A stretch of DNA of 64,000 nucleotides from Hypomyces perniciosus (taxonomy: Eukaryota; Ascomycota; Sordariomycetes; Hypocreales; Hypocreaceae): assembly GCA_008477525.1 (NCBI GenBank), contig SPDT01000008.1, positions 868,001 through 932,000 of the forward strand, in the 5' to 3' direction. The position numbers and the translations under genes are program-made. Shown piece by piece: positions 1-10,736 of this stretch (positions are counted from its first letter, which is position 1; every line of letters starts with the position of its first letter). Under the pieces are notes generated by a model. That model ran no database searches and had not been told where the DNA came from. It worked only from the letters and a program-made list of their open reading frames with translations.

Positions 1-1149
1 CAAGGGTCGCTCACCTGGATGTTTGTGTTTGCCATTGGTAGGCGAGGGAATGAATGTGTTCAGGGGTTTGAACTCCTCAAGCATGTCTAGGGGAGTCGAG
101 AAGTGCGATCCGTGGTGGCTGAGCTTCATGCTGGTTATTTTCTCGATCTTACTGGCCTTTAGCCACTTCATGATTGACTTTTCATGACCCTGGCCGATAT
201 CACCGGCGAAATAATGAGATATTCGAGGAGGAGTACCAGGCCAAACAATAATCGCCGCGATGGAGCTTTGGTTGGTTTTCGTCACTTCGTCGTCCGTGAA
301 CACGAAAGGTGCAATTTCGTCAGGTTTGTCGGGGTTATCTTGTTCGCCGGATTTGCTCGTGTCTTCCAGAGTTTGTCCATTGACGGCAATGCAATACATG
401 GCCGGTTGACCTGAATCCGGTGGGTTTTTCGCAAGCAGATCTGTGAGGGAGAGGCCATTTGTCGGGTCTGGTGAGCTGTCAAGCAATGTGTTTCGAAAGA
501 AGTCCGCACCGAGAACGTTCCTAAAGTTGGCCTGGTCCACCTCTGGGAAATCTACACTGCGAATTAAGGCGAAATCAACCCATTGGATTGGTTTCAGCGG
601 TGGATCACTCTCCCTTTTTGGTGGTCTTCTAATGCTCACTCTCCCGGTCTTGGTATCAGCCTTGTAGAAGTCACCACGGATGCTGTTCAGTCCTGTGACC
701 TCTTTAGATCCAGACCCTTTGTCTTTGCCTTTGTGTACAGGACAATAAAAATAGGTAGCAGGCTTATCACCGTCCCATTTCACGATCTGGATTTTTTCTC
801 CGGGTTCGAGGTCTTTCAAGGCCCTGCGGAGGATTTGAGTGAGTAACTTGAAGTGGTCTTCATCCCAATGCGTGACAACTATAGAGTCGAACACGAGCCC
901 CGGCGCGCCACCAACTATGCCGTTCGGAACATAGTGGTCTCTGATATAGTCCATTGTAGGCCAAATAGGGTCCTCCTCGGCCGGCGAGATGCCTGGAACA
1001 TCGAACGCGCCCTCATTATCTATCCCGCTATCGATGAGGACCGCGGAGATGACTTTGGGCTTGGGCTTAGCATCTTCGACGAGGATGTGGATTGCACTGT
1101 CGCCCTCCGGGACGGAGATATGAAAAGAGTCGACATGAAACTTGGACAT
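1..1149 (-). CDS. ComEC-like metallo-beta-lactamase-fold protein (3' end outside the window)
   Basis: A 383-codon open frame runs from an ATG at 1149 to the window edge, so the gene is partial. Residues 16-23 (GDSAIHIL) followed by LIDSG at 39-43 are the usual start of the fold. H94-W-D-E-D-H99 is the metal-binding HxDxDH signature, AGDIG lies near residue 315, and SHHGSHFS lies near 343-350. The SHHGS signature is typical of the beta-lactamase domain of ComEC/Rec2 and related stand-alone hydrolases, so a metal-dependent hydrolase of nucleotides, nucleic acid or a phosphoester is likely; the substrate is unknown. No signal peptide or membrane segment is visible, unlike full ComEC. A GTGAGC at 9-14 (read on the minus strand) after codon CAG-G may be a 5' splice site, so the last residues may be intronic. 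It lies upstream in the same strand sense as protein A; a functional link is inferred only from proximity. Confidence 0.7.
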   Translation of the reverse strand, partial: MSKFHVDSFHISVPEGDSAIHILVEDAKPKPKVISAVLIDSGIDNEGAFDVPGISPAEEDPIWPTMDYIRDHYVPNGIVGGAPGLVFDSIVVTHWDEDHFKLLTQILRRALKDLEPGEKIQIVKWDGDKPATYFYCPVHKGKDKGSGSKEVTGLNSIRGDFYKADTKTGRVSIRRPPKRESDPPLKPIQWVDFALIRSVDFPEVDQANFRNVLGADFFRNTLLDSSPDPTNGLSLTDLLAKNPPDSGQPAMYCIAVNGQTLEDTSKSGEQDNPDKPDEIAPFVFTDDEVTKTNQSSIAAIIVWPGTPPRISHYFAGDIGQGHEKSIMKWLKASKIEKITSMKLSHHGSHFSTPLDMLEEFKPLNTFIPSPTNGKHKHPGERPL

Positions 1150-2449
1150 GATGTCAAACTTGGCCTAGCAAGGGGCAGGAATGCGAATATCGAAGGGCAC
1201 CAAGATGGAACAAGTATTGTGAAGAAGTTTGGAGTTTGTTGATCTTTACTTCGTGTCGCTATGTCATCAGACGGCATAACATGAGCCGTGTTCTACAGCT
1301 CCTTTGCCGTCCTGGATGAGTATGAGAAAGCAGGTCCAGCAAGGCAAGGACTGAGAGGGCACAAGGCCGAAGGTCATTATTGCTACAACAACTACCCAGG
1401 ACAAAAGGATTATAATTATTGCCTGATTGGGTATCTTAAAGAACAACGTACTGCTCAAAATGGACTTCAATAATGTAAGCAATATCTTTTCACCCATTAC
1501 GTATTAATGTACCTGTAAACTCAGGGCTAGAAATAAATTATACTACCTTGAAAGTAAAAGTCATATTATTAGAGCACATACATGTAGAGTACTCCATTTC
1601 CAGCATCTGAGTTGCAGTTGTTTTGCTAATCTAGGTGTGTGATGTGATGTATGTTACATTCCACCACGCTGTTCTTGCGTTGGGATTACATTTAGGACAT
1701 GATGTGTGTTTACGACGGCATACATTTGCCGTCTCACTTGGAAATCATGCTCCTTTCGCAAGAGTTGTAAGTGAAGTGTGGGAGAGAGTCATCACAACTA
1801 CGTAGGGAGCATATACTCCGCACCGATAGAGATACTCCCATATGCTTACCCCATACATGTGCAGATACGATTTATATTGCATGCTAAACTGATGGATCCT
1901 GTCTCCTCACTTGAATGGTCACTCGCTTCGCTCACTTCACATGAATGCTGCCCAAGGCATTTTCAGCAGCCGTCCCCTTTTGAACATTTCCCATGCCTCG
2001 CATCTCCAGACCGGCAGATGAGACATCCCGGACTGTGTAGCATGTGAAATATTGGCATCTCCCTTGCATGGAACTATTGACGAGGTTGCATACATGTACA
2101 TGCATACGAACTACATAGAGACGTATATTAAAAAATTGGGTTCGATCTGTGATGTCCAAGCTACTCCGCACAATCGGTACACCCTCGCGGATATTTAGGC
2201 CTGTATGCATGTGCATACATATATCCATATATGTATGTACTGGGCAGCCTTTGTTTTCTCTCCAACCCAATGCTGCAAGCCCCATGCAGTTTCTCCTCTT
2301 TTACATACCAATTATCTTGTACATTGGATGCACAAATCACGAATTCTCTGCGTAGTATCACGTCACAAGTCTCACTCCTGTGGTATCCAAAACAAGGCAG
2401 TGCAAGTCGCTGCTTGTGATATTGGATGGGTGGTGTCTTGACTACCTAA
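1150..2449. other. Intergenic region between the metallo-beta-lactamase gene and protein A
   Basis: About 1.3 kb with no recognisable gene. It should hold the promoter of the metallo-beta-lactamase-fold gene and the 3' end of protein A. It is AT-rich, with alternating purine-pyrimidine tracts between 2085 and 2240, including one strong inverted repeat listed separately. Confidence 0.6.
2214..2237. repeat. Perfect 11-bp inverted repeat, 2-nt spacer
   Basis: CATACATATAT at 2214-2224 is followed by CC and the exact reverse complement ATATATGTATG at 2227-2237. It is an AT-rich palindrome able to extrude as a cruciform, lying beyond the 3' end of protein A. No function can be assigned. Confidence 0.75.
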
Positions 2450-5400
2450 CTACCCAGCCCTCTGCCGAGGTCTAAGACGCTTCCCCGGTTCTGGATCTGG
2501 TGCCATAATGGGGCCCTTCATCTGTAGGAATCCATCCACAGCAGTTAATGCCCCCCCCCGCAAATTGTGGGACAGGATCAATCTTCCCCAGCTGCAATGC
2601 CATGTATACTTCATCTGTCTCCCCCCCTTCTTCTTCTGGTTCGTTCTCCACGGTAACGGGATCCACATAAGGTTGCAGCCAACTCCATTCAGCCACCGCC
2701 AAGGAGGGCAGTCTGATCTCAATATTGCCCGGCGGCTGTGTCTCAAGATCGTACTTGGGCTGCAGACGTCGGCTCTCGTCGTATTGCGGGACATCCTCCT
2801 CTACCACTAGTGGTCCAAAGTGGAAAAAGGCAGTCATGCTCTTCAGAGCGCGCTCCCATGTCCATGTGGGGAGACTGAGGGGCTCAATGGGAAGAATGCT
2901 CGAGTAGACATTCACAGGGACGAATGGATCCATGACAAAACCAAAAACAGTGAGTTTCTTATAACGGTCCACAGTGTACTTCTCAACATCAGCGGGGCCA
3001 GTGCCAGTTGAGGGGTGGTAGTCTTTCGGATCAAGCCAGAAGGCCTTGAGGCGGGGGAACATGCCTTTGCCGATGGGGAGAATTTTGTCTGACCGAGGTG
3101 GATCTGACTTGTAGGATGTGAAGAGCTTGTCTAGTTCAAGCTCGTCCTCTGGACCAGGGTCTTGGCTCGCGCGGAAGTATCCCACCAGCCCATCGTGTGG
3201 CCGGGCAGCGTCTCCGAGCTTGAGGGCAAACTCGTATTGAGGGACATCTGGCTTCTCGAGGAGCGAGTGAGGATTCTCCTGCTTGGGTTGGTCTCCAACG
3301 GTCGACTGATTGCCTCTGGCATCGGCAGACAATTCAAGCGAGACGCCTGCATTAACCAGCGCCAATGGTCGCCCCACCAAAGAATTGACGCATTGCGCAT
3401 ATGCACCTGGTGTCGAGCGAGCATTACGCGTCGCGATGTTAATCGTGTCCATGAAGCCGAGAAGATAATCGCGGCCGCCCGGACCCGAGAACTGTTCAAT
3501 CAGGTGGTCGAGTTGTCGCACCTCATCGGGGTGCTCCGGGGTTCGAACGGCAGCCACTTGTCCATGGGTTGTTGGTCTGGGTTGTTGGGGGCAGCAATGC
3601 GGACCTCGCGGTAAAAGGTTCCATCATGCAGGAAGAACTGGATGCCGTAGTTGACGTAGTTCACCAACACCCAGCCCCAAATGGGGTTCTCCCATTCCGT
3701 CACGGGGCGCCAATGATACGTGTCGTGCTGATCAAGTTTCACAGAGCTCATGTTGAGGCGGGCGGGCTGGTTGATGCTGGGCGGCATCTGCATGAATTGG
3801 CAATCGCCTGGCTGCTCGGGCTTCTCAACCACATTGGGGTAGCCCGTGTCCCGATACAATTGGGGCTCGTAATACTCGCTAATGCACGGGAAGATGGGGG
3901 GCGGCCCGCTTAGTCGACGGGTCGGGTCGATTGCCGCTGCCGCTTGACCGAATTTGTCAATGATATTGAGCTTGGTTAGCTTGAACTGTCCGTGGGCCAC
4001 CGGCTTGAATGCAGGGTGGCGGAGGTCTCCAAGCCGGACGAGGGAGCCATAGGGGGTGAGATCTGTCTCGACGCCCATGCGCTCGATCATGTGGTCATCT
4101 AGCCCGACCATCTGCGAGTCTTGGTATGCGTCTCTCATTGGCTGTGGCTTCTGCCCAGGATAGCGCACGTTGGGCTTCAAATGACTGCCATCGGCCAGCG
4201 TCAAGAGATGGTTGGTGAAGCCATCTAATGGAGCGGAGACGAAGGGTAGCTTACGGATCTCCTTCAAGACTTCGTCGCGTTCGTCCGGGGGCAGGATTGG
4301 CGTCAGCACATCCTCTGGAACGGTACTGAAGAGCCGTTCGACCTGTCCCTGCAAGGAGAAGACTGGCTGGGGAAGAAGCAAAATACGGCCTGATATGGTG
4401 CGTCGATCATCAATTGGTGTATCCCAAAGTGGTGACGCATCATCTTGTTTCACCGTATAACGGAACTTCTTGTCTTGGTTGGCCCTCGTGGTTCTCTCCT
4501 CCATGTCCCATTGATCATAATCGATGTGGTAGTATTCTGCTTCCCACTCCAAGAATAGCGGGAACCACGGCTGTGTGTTATTCCATGTATCACGGGAATC
4601 ATCGTGGTATAGCGGCGGGAAGACCTCGGCGTCTTTGACTGCAGCCATCACAGACCCAGATGCATGTACAGATTCGGCTTTTTCGTAATGCAAGAATTCA
4701 CCGACCAGACTAGTTGCCATATCTCGGAGCCCCGCCGGGAGACATCGGAGTCCATATTCGGCAATATCAGACGGGGGCGTGTGCTTCTCGATCTGCGAGT
4801 ATAGTCGGACGAGGAGATCGTCAAGGTAATCCAATGGCCAGCCCGCCTGTACTCCTCCGACAAAAATTGTCGGGTCTCGCTGCTGACTGAATTCAGGAGC
4901 CACGGCTTCCTTGAGCGTCAGAGACTTGGCAGCAATGCTCTGCTTGGATCCGTCAATGGCATGTTGCTGGCTCCTCATGATTTCCAATAGAGTGTTCCAC
5001 CGTCGGTCCAGTTCTTCCACCTCCTTCTCATACTCCCGCTTCACATTTTGCTCCCCTCGGCTAACATCCGTCACGTAACGCCACCAGACGGAGAACAGGT
5101 CCCACCGTACTCGCTCCAGTTGTCGAGCGGATGAATCATACAGAGCCTGGCTTTCATTGAGTTCTTTCAATACATCGGCTGCATCGTCTGGTGGTGGCTT
5201 GGCTGGGTTCTTGGGGTCGATCTGGAACAGATACCTGGTGCCACCGGCAAACTTTGCAAAGTTGTAATTCTGCACCTCGTCTGCACCAGCTCTTCGGTCT
5301 TTGATGCTCTCGCTTTGGGCTTGCAGCAAGGCACTCAGCTGTTTGAGAAGCTCTTCGATCGGCCCAGACTGAAATGCAGCCACGTATGAGAGAAGAGAGT

Positions 5401-6540
5401 CTAGTGGCGTCGTGCCCACAGCAACTGGAGTTTGTTCATCCAGTGCCTTGGCAACCTCATCGGCTAAGACGTGAGGCCTGTTGCTCCCATCTTTTTTCCA
5501 TTCTGCATACCAACGGACTCCGTACATGGCGCCGTGGCAAAGAACGCTCGACGCTTCAGTGGAAGCGAGCCATTCGGTAATATCTGCTGGTGGGTCGGTT
5601 GACTTGTTCAGGGCCATGGAGAGTGCCTTCAGACGGGCTTCCCTGGTTCCGGATTGGCCATCGAGATACATGATATCTTTCTGAGCATTGTCCTGCCAGC
5701 CCAAGACATAATAATCAGCCACCGCGTGGGTCGCATACTTTGTAGTGCCATTGGATTGATATTCGAAGCGATCCAGCATGGAGAAGACGTTGCTGTTGTG
5801 GGGTTGATAGTCAGGGAAGAGCTGGTTGGAGGAGTTGAGCACCCCCAATGAGATGCGCTTCTTGGTCTTGCTCGCCTCTGCATCCCAGTCCTTGACTTTG
5901 GTTCGACCACCAATAAACACCTCAGCCTGGTCGTCAATGGTAGGTCCTTCGCTACCGCGGGACGATTCACCAGTCTGGAGATAGGGGGACACGTCGACCT
6001 GCAGGTCGTAGGCAGTGTTGTTCGTATCATCGAGTTCATCAATTGAGCGCATCCAGTCGCTTTCGATGATCCATGCAGTGACGGGTTCTAGGCTTGCTTC
6101 AGGTGGCTCCACGGCACCAGAAATCTTGCGAATCACCAGCCAACGGTTTGGTGTCTCTGGGAAGCGAGGGTTCTGCACATCCACATCATCCATCGACGTG
6201 TTGGACGTGAACAAACCGCGCTGAGTACTACTGCGATCCGCCGCTGATTCTGTCGCCGCCGCACCTGTGCGATAGGGTCGTGGAATCATCCAGTGGAGGT
6301 AAACACCAAGTCAACACACGAATCTTGTCGGTAAATTAGCATCATGTTTTCATCTGGAACATCTCAACTAACTTGGCCCAAGAAGCTGGCAGCCGCGATA
6401 TCTGATGGGGGAGGCTTGAAATGACCGCCGTTGGTGTTTCGGTCCTCGAACTCAAAGTTTCTTCCACTGGTGAGCGAATATTGGCTCACAGCAAGGTTGA
6501 AATTGTCCTGCTGCTGTGAGTAGTAAAAAGACCAAGGCAT
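2450..6540 (-). CDS. Uncharacterised large protein A (about 1.3 kaa), frame apparently interrupted
   Basis: The main coding block is open from 6289 to 3500 (929 codons) and continues in another frame from about 3540 to 2472. I recognise no named domain. Visible features are PETPNRWLVIRK near the N-terminus, a stretch GGRTKVKDWD, a YQPHNSNVFSML block, a charged helical probably coiled-coil region around 5150-4950, and a C-terminal half rich in W, P and Y. There is no signal peptide or membrane segment, so it is probably cytosolic. Two frame changes are apparent. One lies near the GGGG run at 3538-3541, where one base seems missing. The other is at the C9 run 2551-2559; skipping one base there gives an end at 2450. 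An upstream exon at 6540-6373 (MPWSFYYSQQQDN...) probably supplies the true start; the joining acceptor is unclear (6264 or 6220). It diverges from protein B. Coding is clear; function is unknown. Confidence 0.65.
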
Positions 6541-7244
6541 CGCTCTCCCCAATGGGGTTCAGGATTGCAGCCAAAGCCATGATGATTGCGCACAAACGGG
6601 CGAGGTGATGACAAGTAGAGTAAGAGTGTCTTCAGAATTGACAAGTTCAAGTGTGGTAAGACTGTTATCGTTAGACAGTTAGGGAGAAACAGCCCTGGAG
6701 GGCTCTTTATAGTAATTGTATTCTGCACAAAGCGGTAAGATAAGTGCATCAAGATCGATGTACCACCATGTCGTGTTATCAATGATGTGTGCGGCTTGCA
6801 CTACCCAAGCTGAACATGCATATGCATGCACGTAACTCGATGTGGATATTGACTAATATGTTGCAGATGTCACGTATCAACTGATTGCACCCGTAGGGTG
6901 ACTGCATACGACACACCCTCGGCCTTGTAAAAGGCACCTATGCGAGCCCCATATACCAACTCCAAGACAGAGAATCTAATGAAAGTCTTAGGTTTCAGCA
7001 TGGAGGGAGGGGTTCGGCCCTTCTGACGTGTTACTGACTGGAGGAAAAGAGGAGACGAGGGGAGAACACTGACCTCTCTGTGATACGAATGGTGTAAGTT
7101 TGTTGGGGGTATTCTTGGTCCCCCCGTTCGAAAGCTGGGCTTCCATGGTTCTTCACATCTAGTCGTTGTGTTTCTGAGCCTCATACAGCAATTCTCTAGA
7201 TTGCTCTCAACTGAGGCCTCAACTGATATCGGATTGCCATCACA
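6541..7244. promoter_or_regulatory. Shared divergent promoter region of proteins A and B
   Basis: About 0.7 kb separates the presumed starts of protein A (minus strand) and protein B (plus strand). I see no other gene here and no clear TATA box. The head-to-head arrangement makes co-regulation of A and B plausible; this is inferred from layout only. Confidence 0.45.
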
Positions 7245-10200
7245 ATGCCCCCCGGCACGCGCAAAAGAGTTGCACCGCGATATCTCGTGTTTCGCCATGC
7301 TAGACGTCTCCAGCTATTTCGCGCTGGCACACTAGCAAAGAAGCTGCTTCAGCCTGGCGAAGAACTCCTTCACTCCTTTCTTGTTCTAGGCTTGCAAGGA
7401 GGCCTGCATTTTGTTGAAGTCGAGCAAAAAATCACAGCCAACTCTCAGGATACCACCTTGTCGAGCAAGCAAGAATTCTATGTGGATACGCCCCAATTCA
7501 GCTTGCCAGAGGGGGAAGTCCATTCCGTCTATCCCCCTCCAGGCCATGAGGAGAGGTCAGAGGCTCTGCCGCATGTTGTCTTCAACACTCCTACTATGCC
7601 CTGGGAATGGCGAAGTAGTGACAACAAAGAGGCAGACGATTACTTGGCGAACCGGAATCGTGCTCCCTGGTTGGCAGTGTTGGTCTTCACGAAAGATGAG
7701 CTGGAGCTTTCACCAGAAGACCTGGCAGGCGACAAAAACATCTTTCGCAGCACGACACAACTGTCTGCGGGGGCAAAGCAGACCTCGACACTTGCTGTGA
7801 ACATGCTAGTATCAGACATCTCCGAGTTGGAGGATACTGTGACTCCTGTGCAGAAGCCGCCAGAGGAACCTGAGGTTACTACAGACGTCATTTTCCTCAA
7901 GAACGAGGTATTCACTACCCTTTTTACCGAATATGGCAAGGATGGAAAGCCTGTGACGGGTGCCACTGGCCCCGACGTTCGAGCCCATCGATTCTTGGCC
8001 CATATTAGGGACATCAACACTGAGGGCATGGCAGTGGCAGCTCTTACTGCTACCGAAGATGACCAGTCATCATTTGGCGTTGTGGTGTCACACAGGACTG
8101 GCCCAGTATCAATCACCGAGCCAACCCAGTGTATTGCACATCTTGTCTCAATTCGCGGCGTGGAAGGGTTGAAGCCCTGGCCGATACCCAGCAGTCCGAG
8201 ACCGCGTGCTCAAGCGCTTAGAGGATGGATATACTCTGGCACGGTATCGGATCAAAAGCGGAGAGTCTACCGCTTGCTTCATTCGTGGGCCATTCATTCC
8301 CGTCAAAATCCCGTCCAGTATCACGCGGCCATGGCACTCCTTGTCCACCTCTGGAGGTGATCTGCAAATCCTCGATCAGCAGCTAGGTCTCATGGATATC
8401 AGCTATTCAGCGGCCTGGCAACTTGGCAGGACCCTCGCCATTTCGGATCAGGACTTTGTGACCAGGATCAGCCAGGTACGAAAGCAGATCTATGATCGAG
8501 GTATGCAGTACGCTCAGGAGGACGCTCTCTACACTTACGGTACTCGAACTCGAAAAGATATCATTGCACAACTTCCCACTTTGATAGCGTCTCTGAAACA
8601 GCTACCACAGACCGCACAATTGGCAACCCGAGACTCCCAAGCACGGTCTCGACGGTGGCGGCGGACATCTGTAGAGCCAGTTGATCTCTCTTACCAAGGT
8701 CGCGAGGTGTTCTCCATGACGGCCAGGCTCAGTGGACAGAAGACTGTCGAAGATCATTTGATGAAAGCAGCCAAGGAGGTCGCGAGCGCTCCTAGTGCTC
8801 AAGACCCGGAGAGTCCTTCCAACGTTCCCTACAACGAGTTCAATACTCCCTTTTCCGCAGATTGGATGTCGCTGTTGAAATGGGTGCTAGATAAGACGTT
8901 TCTCGAAAACATTCCCTTTCATTATCTAGTCCCTGAAACTAGCAATCTTCCCTTGGAGACCATACGGTTCTTCCGGATCGACTGGCGATGGATGGATGCC
9001 CTTATTGATGGAGCACTCAGCCTATCAAACTACATCGACCAAGAGGATGACAAAGTCCGCGATGCAATTTTCGCTGCCATCAAATGGTACCGCGACACCA
9101 AAGTCCCCGAGCTGGGTGATGAGGTTCCCCCCATTCCGGAATACGGCTGTCTTGTACGGTCAGCCCTGATCACAAAATTTGTGGATATGAAGGTCGAGGT
9201 TCTCCCTCAACAGCCAATCGACAAGCCACCCATCTTGCTACGTCACAAGATCATTAGCTCGGATACAATGCTATGTCTCTTCTCACAAGAACCAAAGGCG
9301 CCTAATTTCACTGGTCTTTCCTTTACACAGCCCCCTCATCAGGAATCATTCGTGGCAGCCGCCAAGCTGAATGATAGCGAGATAGAGATGACATACAAGA
9401 GAGCATATACGGCAGATTGTACGGGAGATGACCCTACTATAGTGCTCAAGGAGGTCATACGGGAAAGGAATCCAGCCTCTCCGGGTGATTTGACGCCCTT
9501 GTACCTCTGGGATGGTACATCATCAACAGAAGCTCGGTTGCTGTTGATGGAGAGTCTTGCAAATGACTATCTGAAAGAACTTACAGCTCTCATGGAGAAG
9601 AAATACTTTGAAGACAGCTTTCCTAGCTCTGCTTTAATGGCTAGGCAGCTCGGATCTCCCTGCTGGCGGCTCTTGCTTAGTCTAACCAAAAAGTTGGATG
9701 ATGGAGAGGCAGATGTAGAAGTGTTACGATCGGATATGTCTCTGCCTCAGTGGATCGTCGACCCAAAGCCACAAATCCCAGAACCTGGGGACCCAGACAC
9801 GCTCGTAGAATCCCAGATCCCCCTACCACTGGACCCGATGGCCTCCAGACCTCAGTTTTCCTACCGGGTCGCTTCAACAGATAGCCCCAGGTCCAGCGAG
9901 ATTATTGCCACGGAGCTTGAGCAGGATCTTATTTTCCGCATCACCCTTGAACCATACACCGCCGGCACTTACAAGATGGAGTTACTCACAATCAATATTC
10001 TCTTTGGCGAGCCCGGCCAAAGGCCGCCGCGCTTGACGAAAGCCTATCGCGGGAGCGGCGCCGAGATGATCTCTAACCTCCGCTTCAACGTCATGGTCGA
10101 CACCATAACGAAGGACGGAGCGGTCATTGGCATGGTGCTGCGGATGGTGCCTCGGAGCAGACGGGGGTGGGTGCCTGTAACGAGTTGCAATGAACTTAGC

Positions 10201-10392
10201 TTCATTCTCAGTGGCATTCAAGTGAGCCAGGTAACGACAAAGACATATGTTTCCCTAGATATTAAGGAGCAGTACCTGAAGCAGGGAACGTGGCCACCGT
10301 ACTCAGAGCCAGACTCTGTGGTTTTAGTACCTCCACAGACAAAAGAAGTTAGAGATATGAGATTGAAGGAAATGTTCGGACTTGTGGAGTAG
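7245..10392 (+). CDS. Uncharacterised large protein B (about 1 kaa), frame change near 8.2 kb
   Basis: Two overlapping open frames (7245-8360 and 8206-10392) form one gene; the reading frame must shift by one base somewhere between about 8165 and 8210. No convincing GT-AG intron is visible there, so this is either a real frameshift or a sequence error. The N-terminal part has an EGEVHSVYPPPG motif at residues 90-100, ALPHVVF at 107-113, TPTMPWEW at 115-122 and RAPWLAVLVF at 139-148. The second frame has GESTACFIRGPF and long mixed helical regions. I recognise no catalytic signature, signal peptide or membrane segment. The compact proline/tryptophan motifs look like a conserved non-enzymatic or structural family; my impression that similar proteins occur in bacteria is untested recollection. 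A pyrimidine tract ending in TTCTAG at 7384-7389 could be a splice acceptor, so the first 48 residues are uncertain. Confidence 0.65.
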
Positions 10393-10736
10393 GATCAGAG
10401 AAGAGTACTACTTTGGTTGCACATTCCCTAATCTGGACGTAGCAGAAGAAAAAAGCTGCTGTACATACATCACCTGCTTTTGAACAACCAGTGTTCCGTC
10501 ATAATGCTGAATCCTTTTGTGTGCTGTTCCGAATGTCGGAAACGACTTTCCGTTGAAGCAGATGAGACCCAGTGGCAGGGGTGGCAGAATGCTCTCTTCA
10601 GTTCGTCTAGTGACTCTCTATTGTAAGATCAGGAGCTAAATGCTGAAGAATGTCTATGTTGGTGTTACAATACGAAGTGGACTGTGGCTACGTTAACCAC
10701 ACTTCCAAAGCAATGCTCTCCCCTCGCATAACTGAT
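10393..10736. other. Convergent intergenic region
   Basis: The 344 bp between the 3' ends of protein B and the LETM1-like gene contains both 3' untranslated regions and no recognisable gene. Confidence 0.6.

Noticed and set aside
8360..8400. Proteins B1 and B2 as two separate genes
   Set aside because: The two frames overlap by 155 bp, the second has no ATG near its start, and coding signal continues without a gap, so one interrupted gene is simpler.
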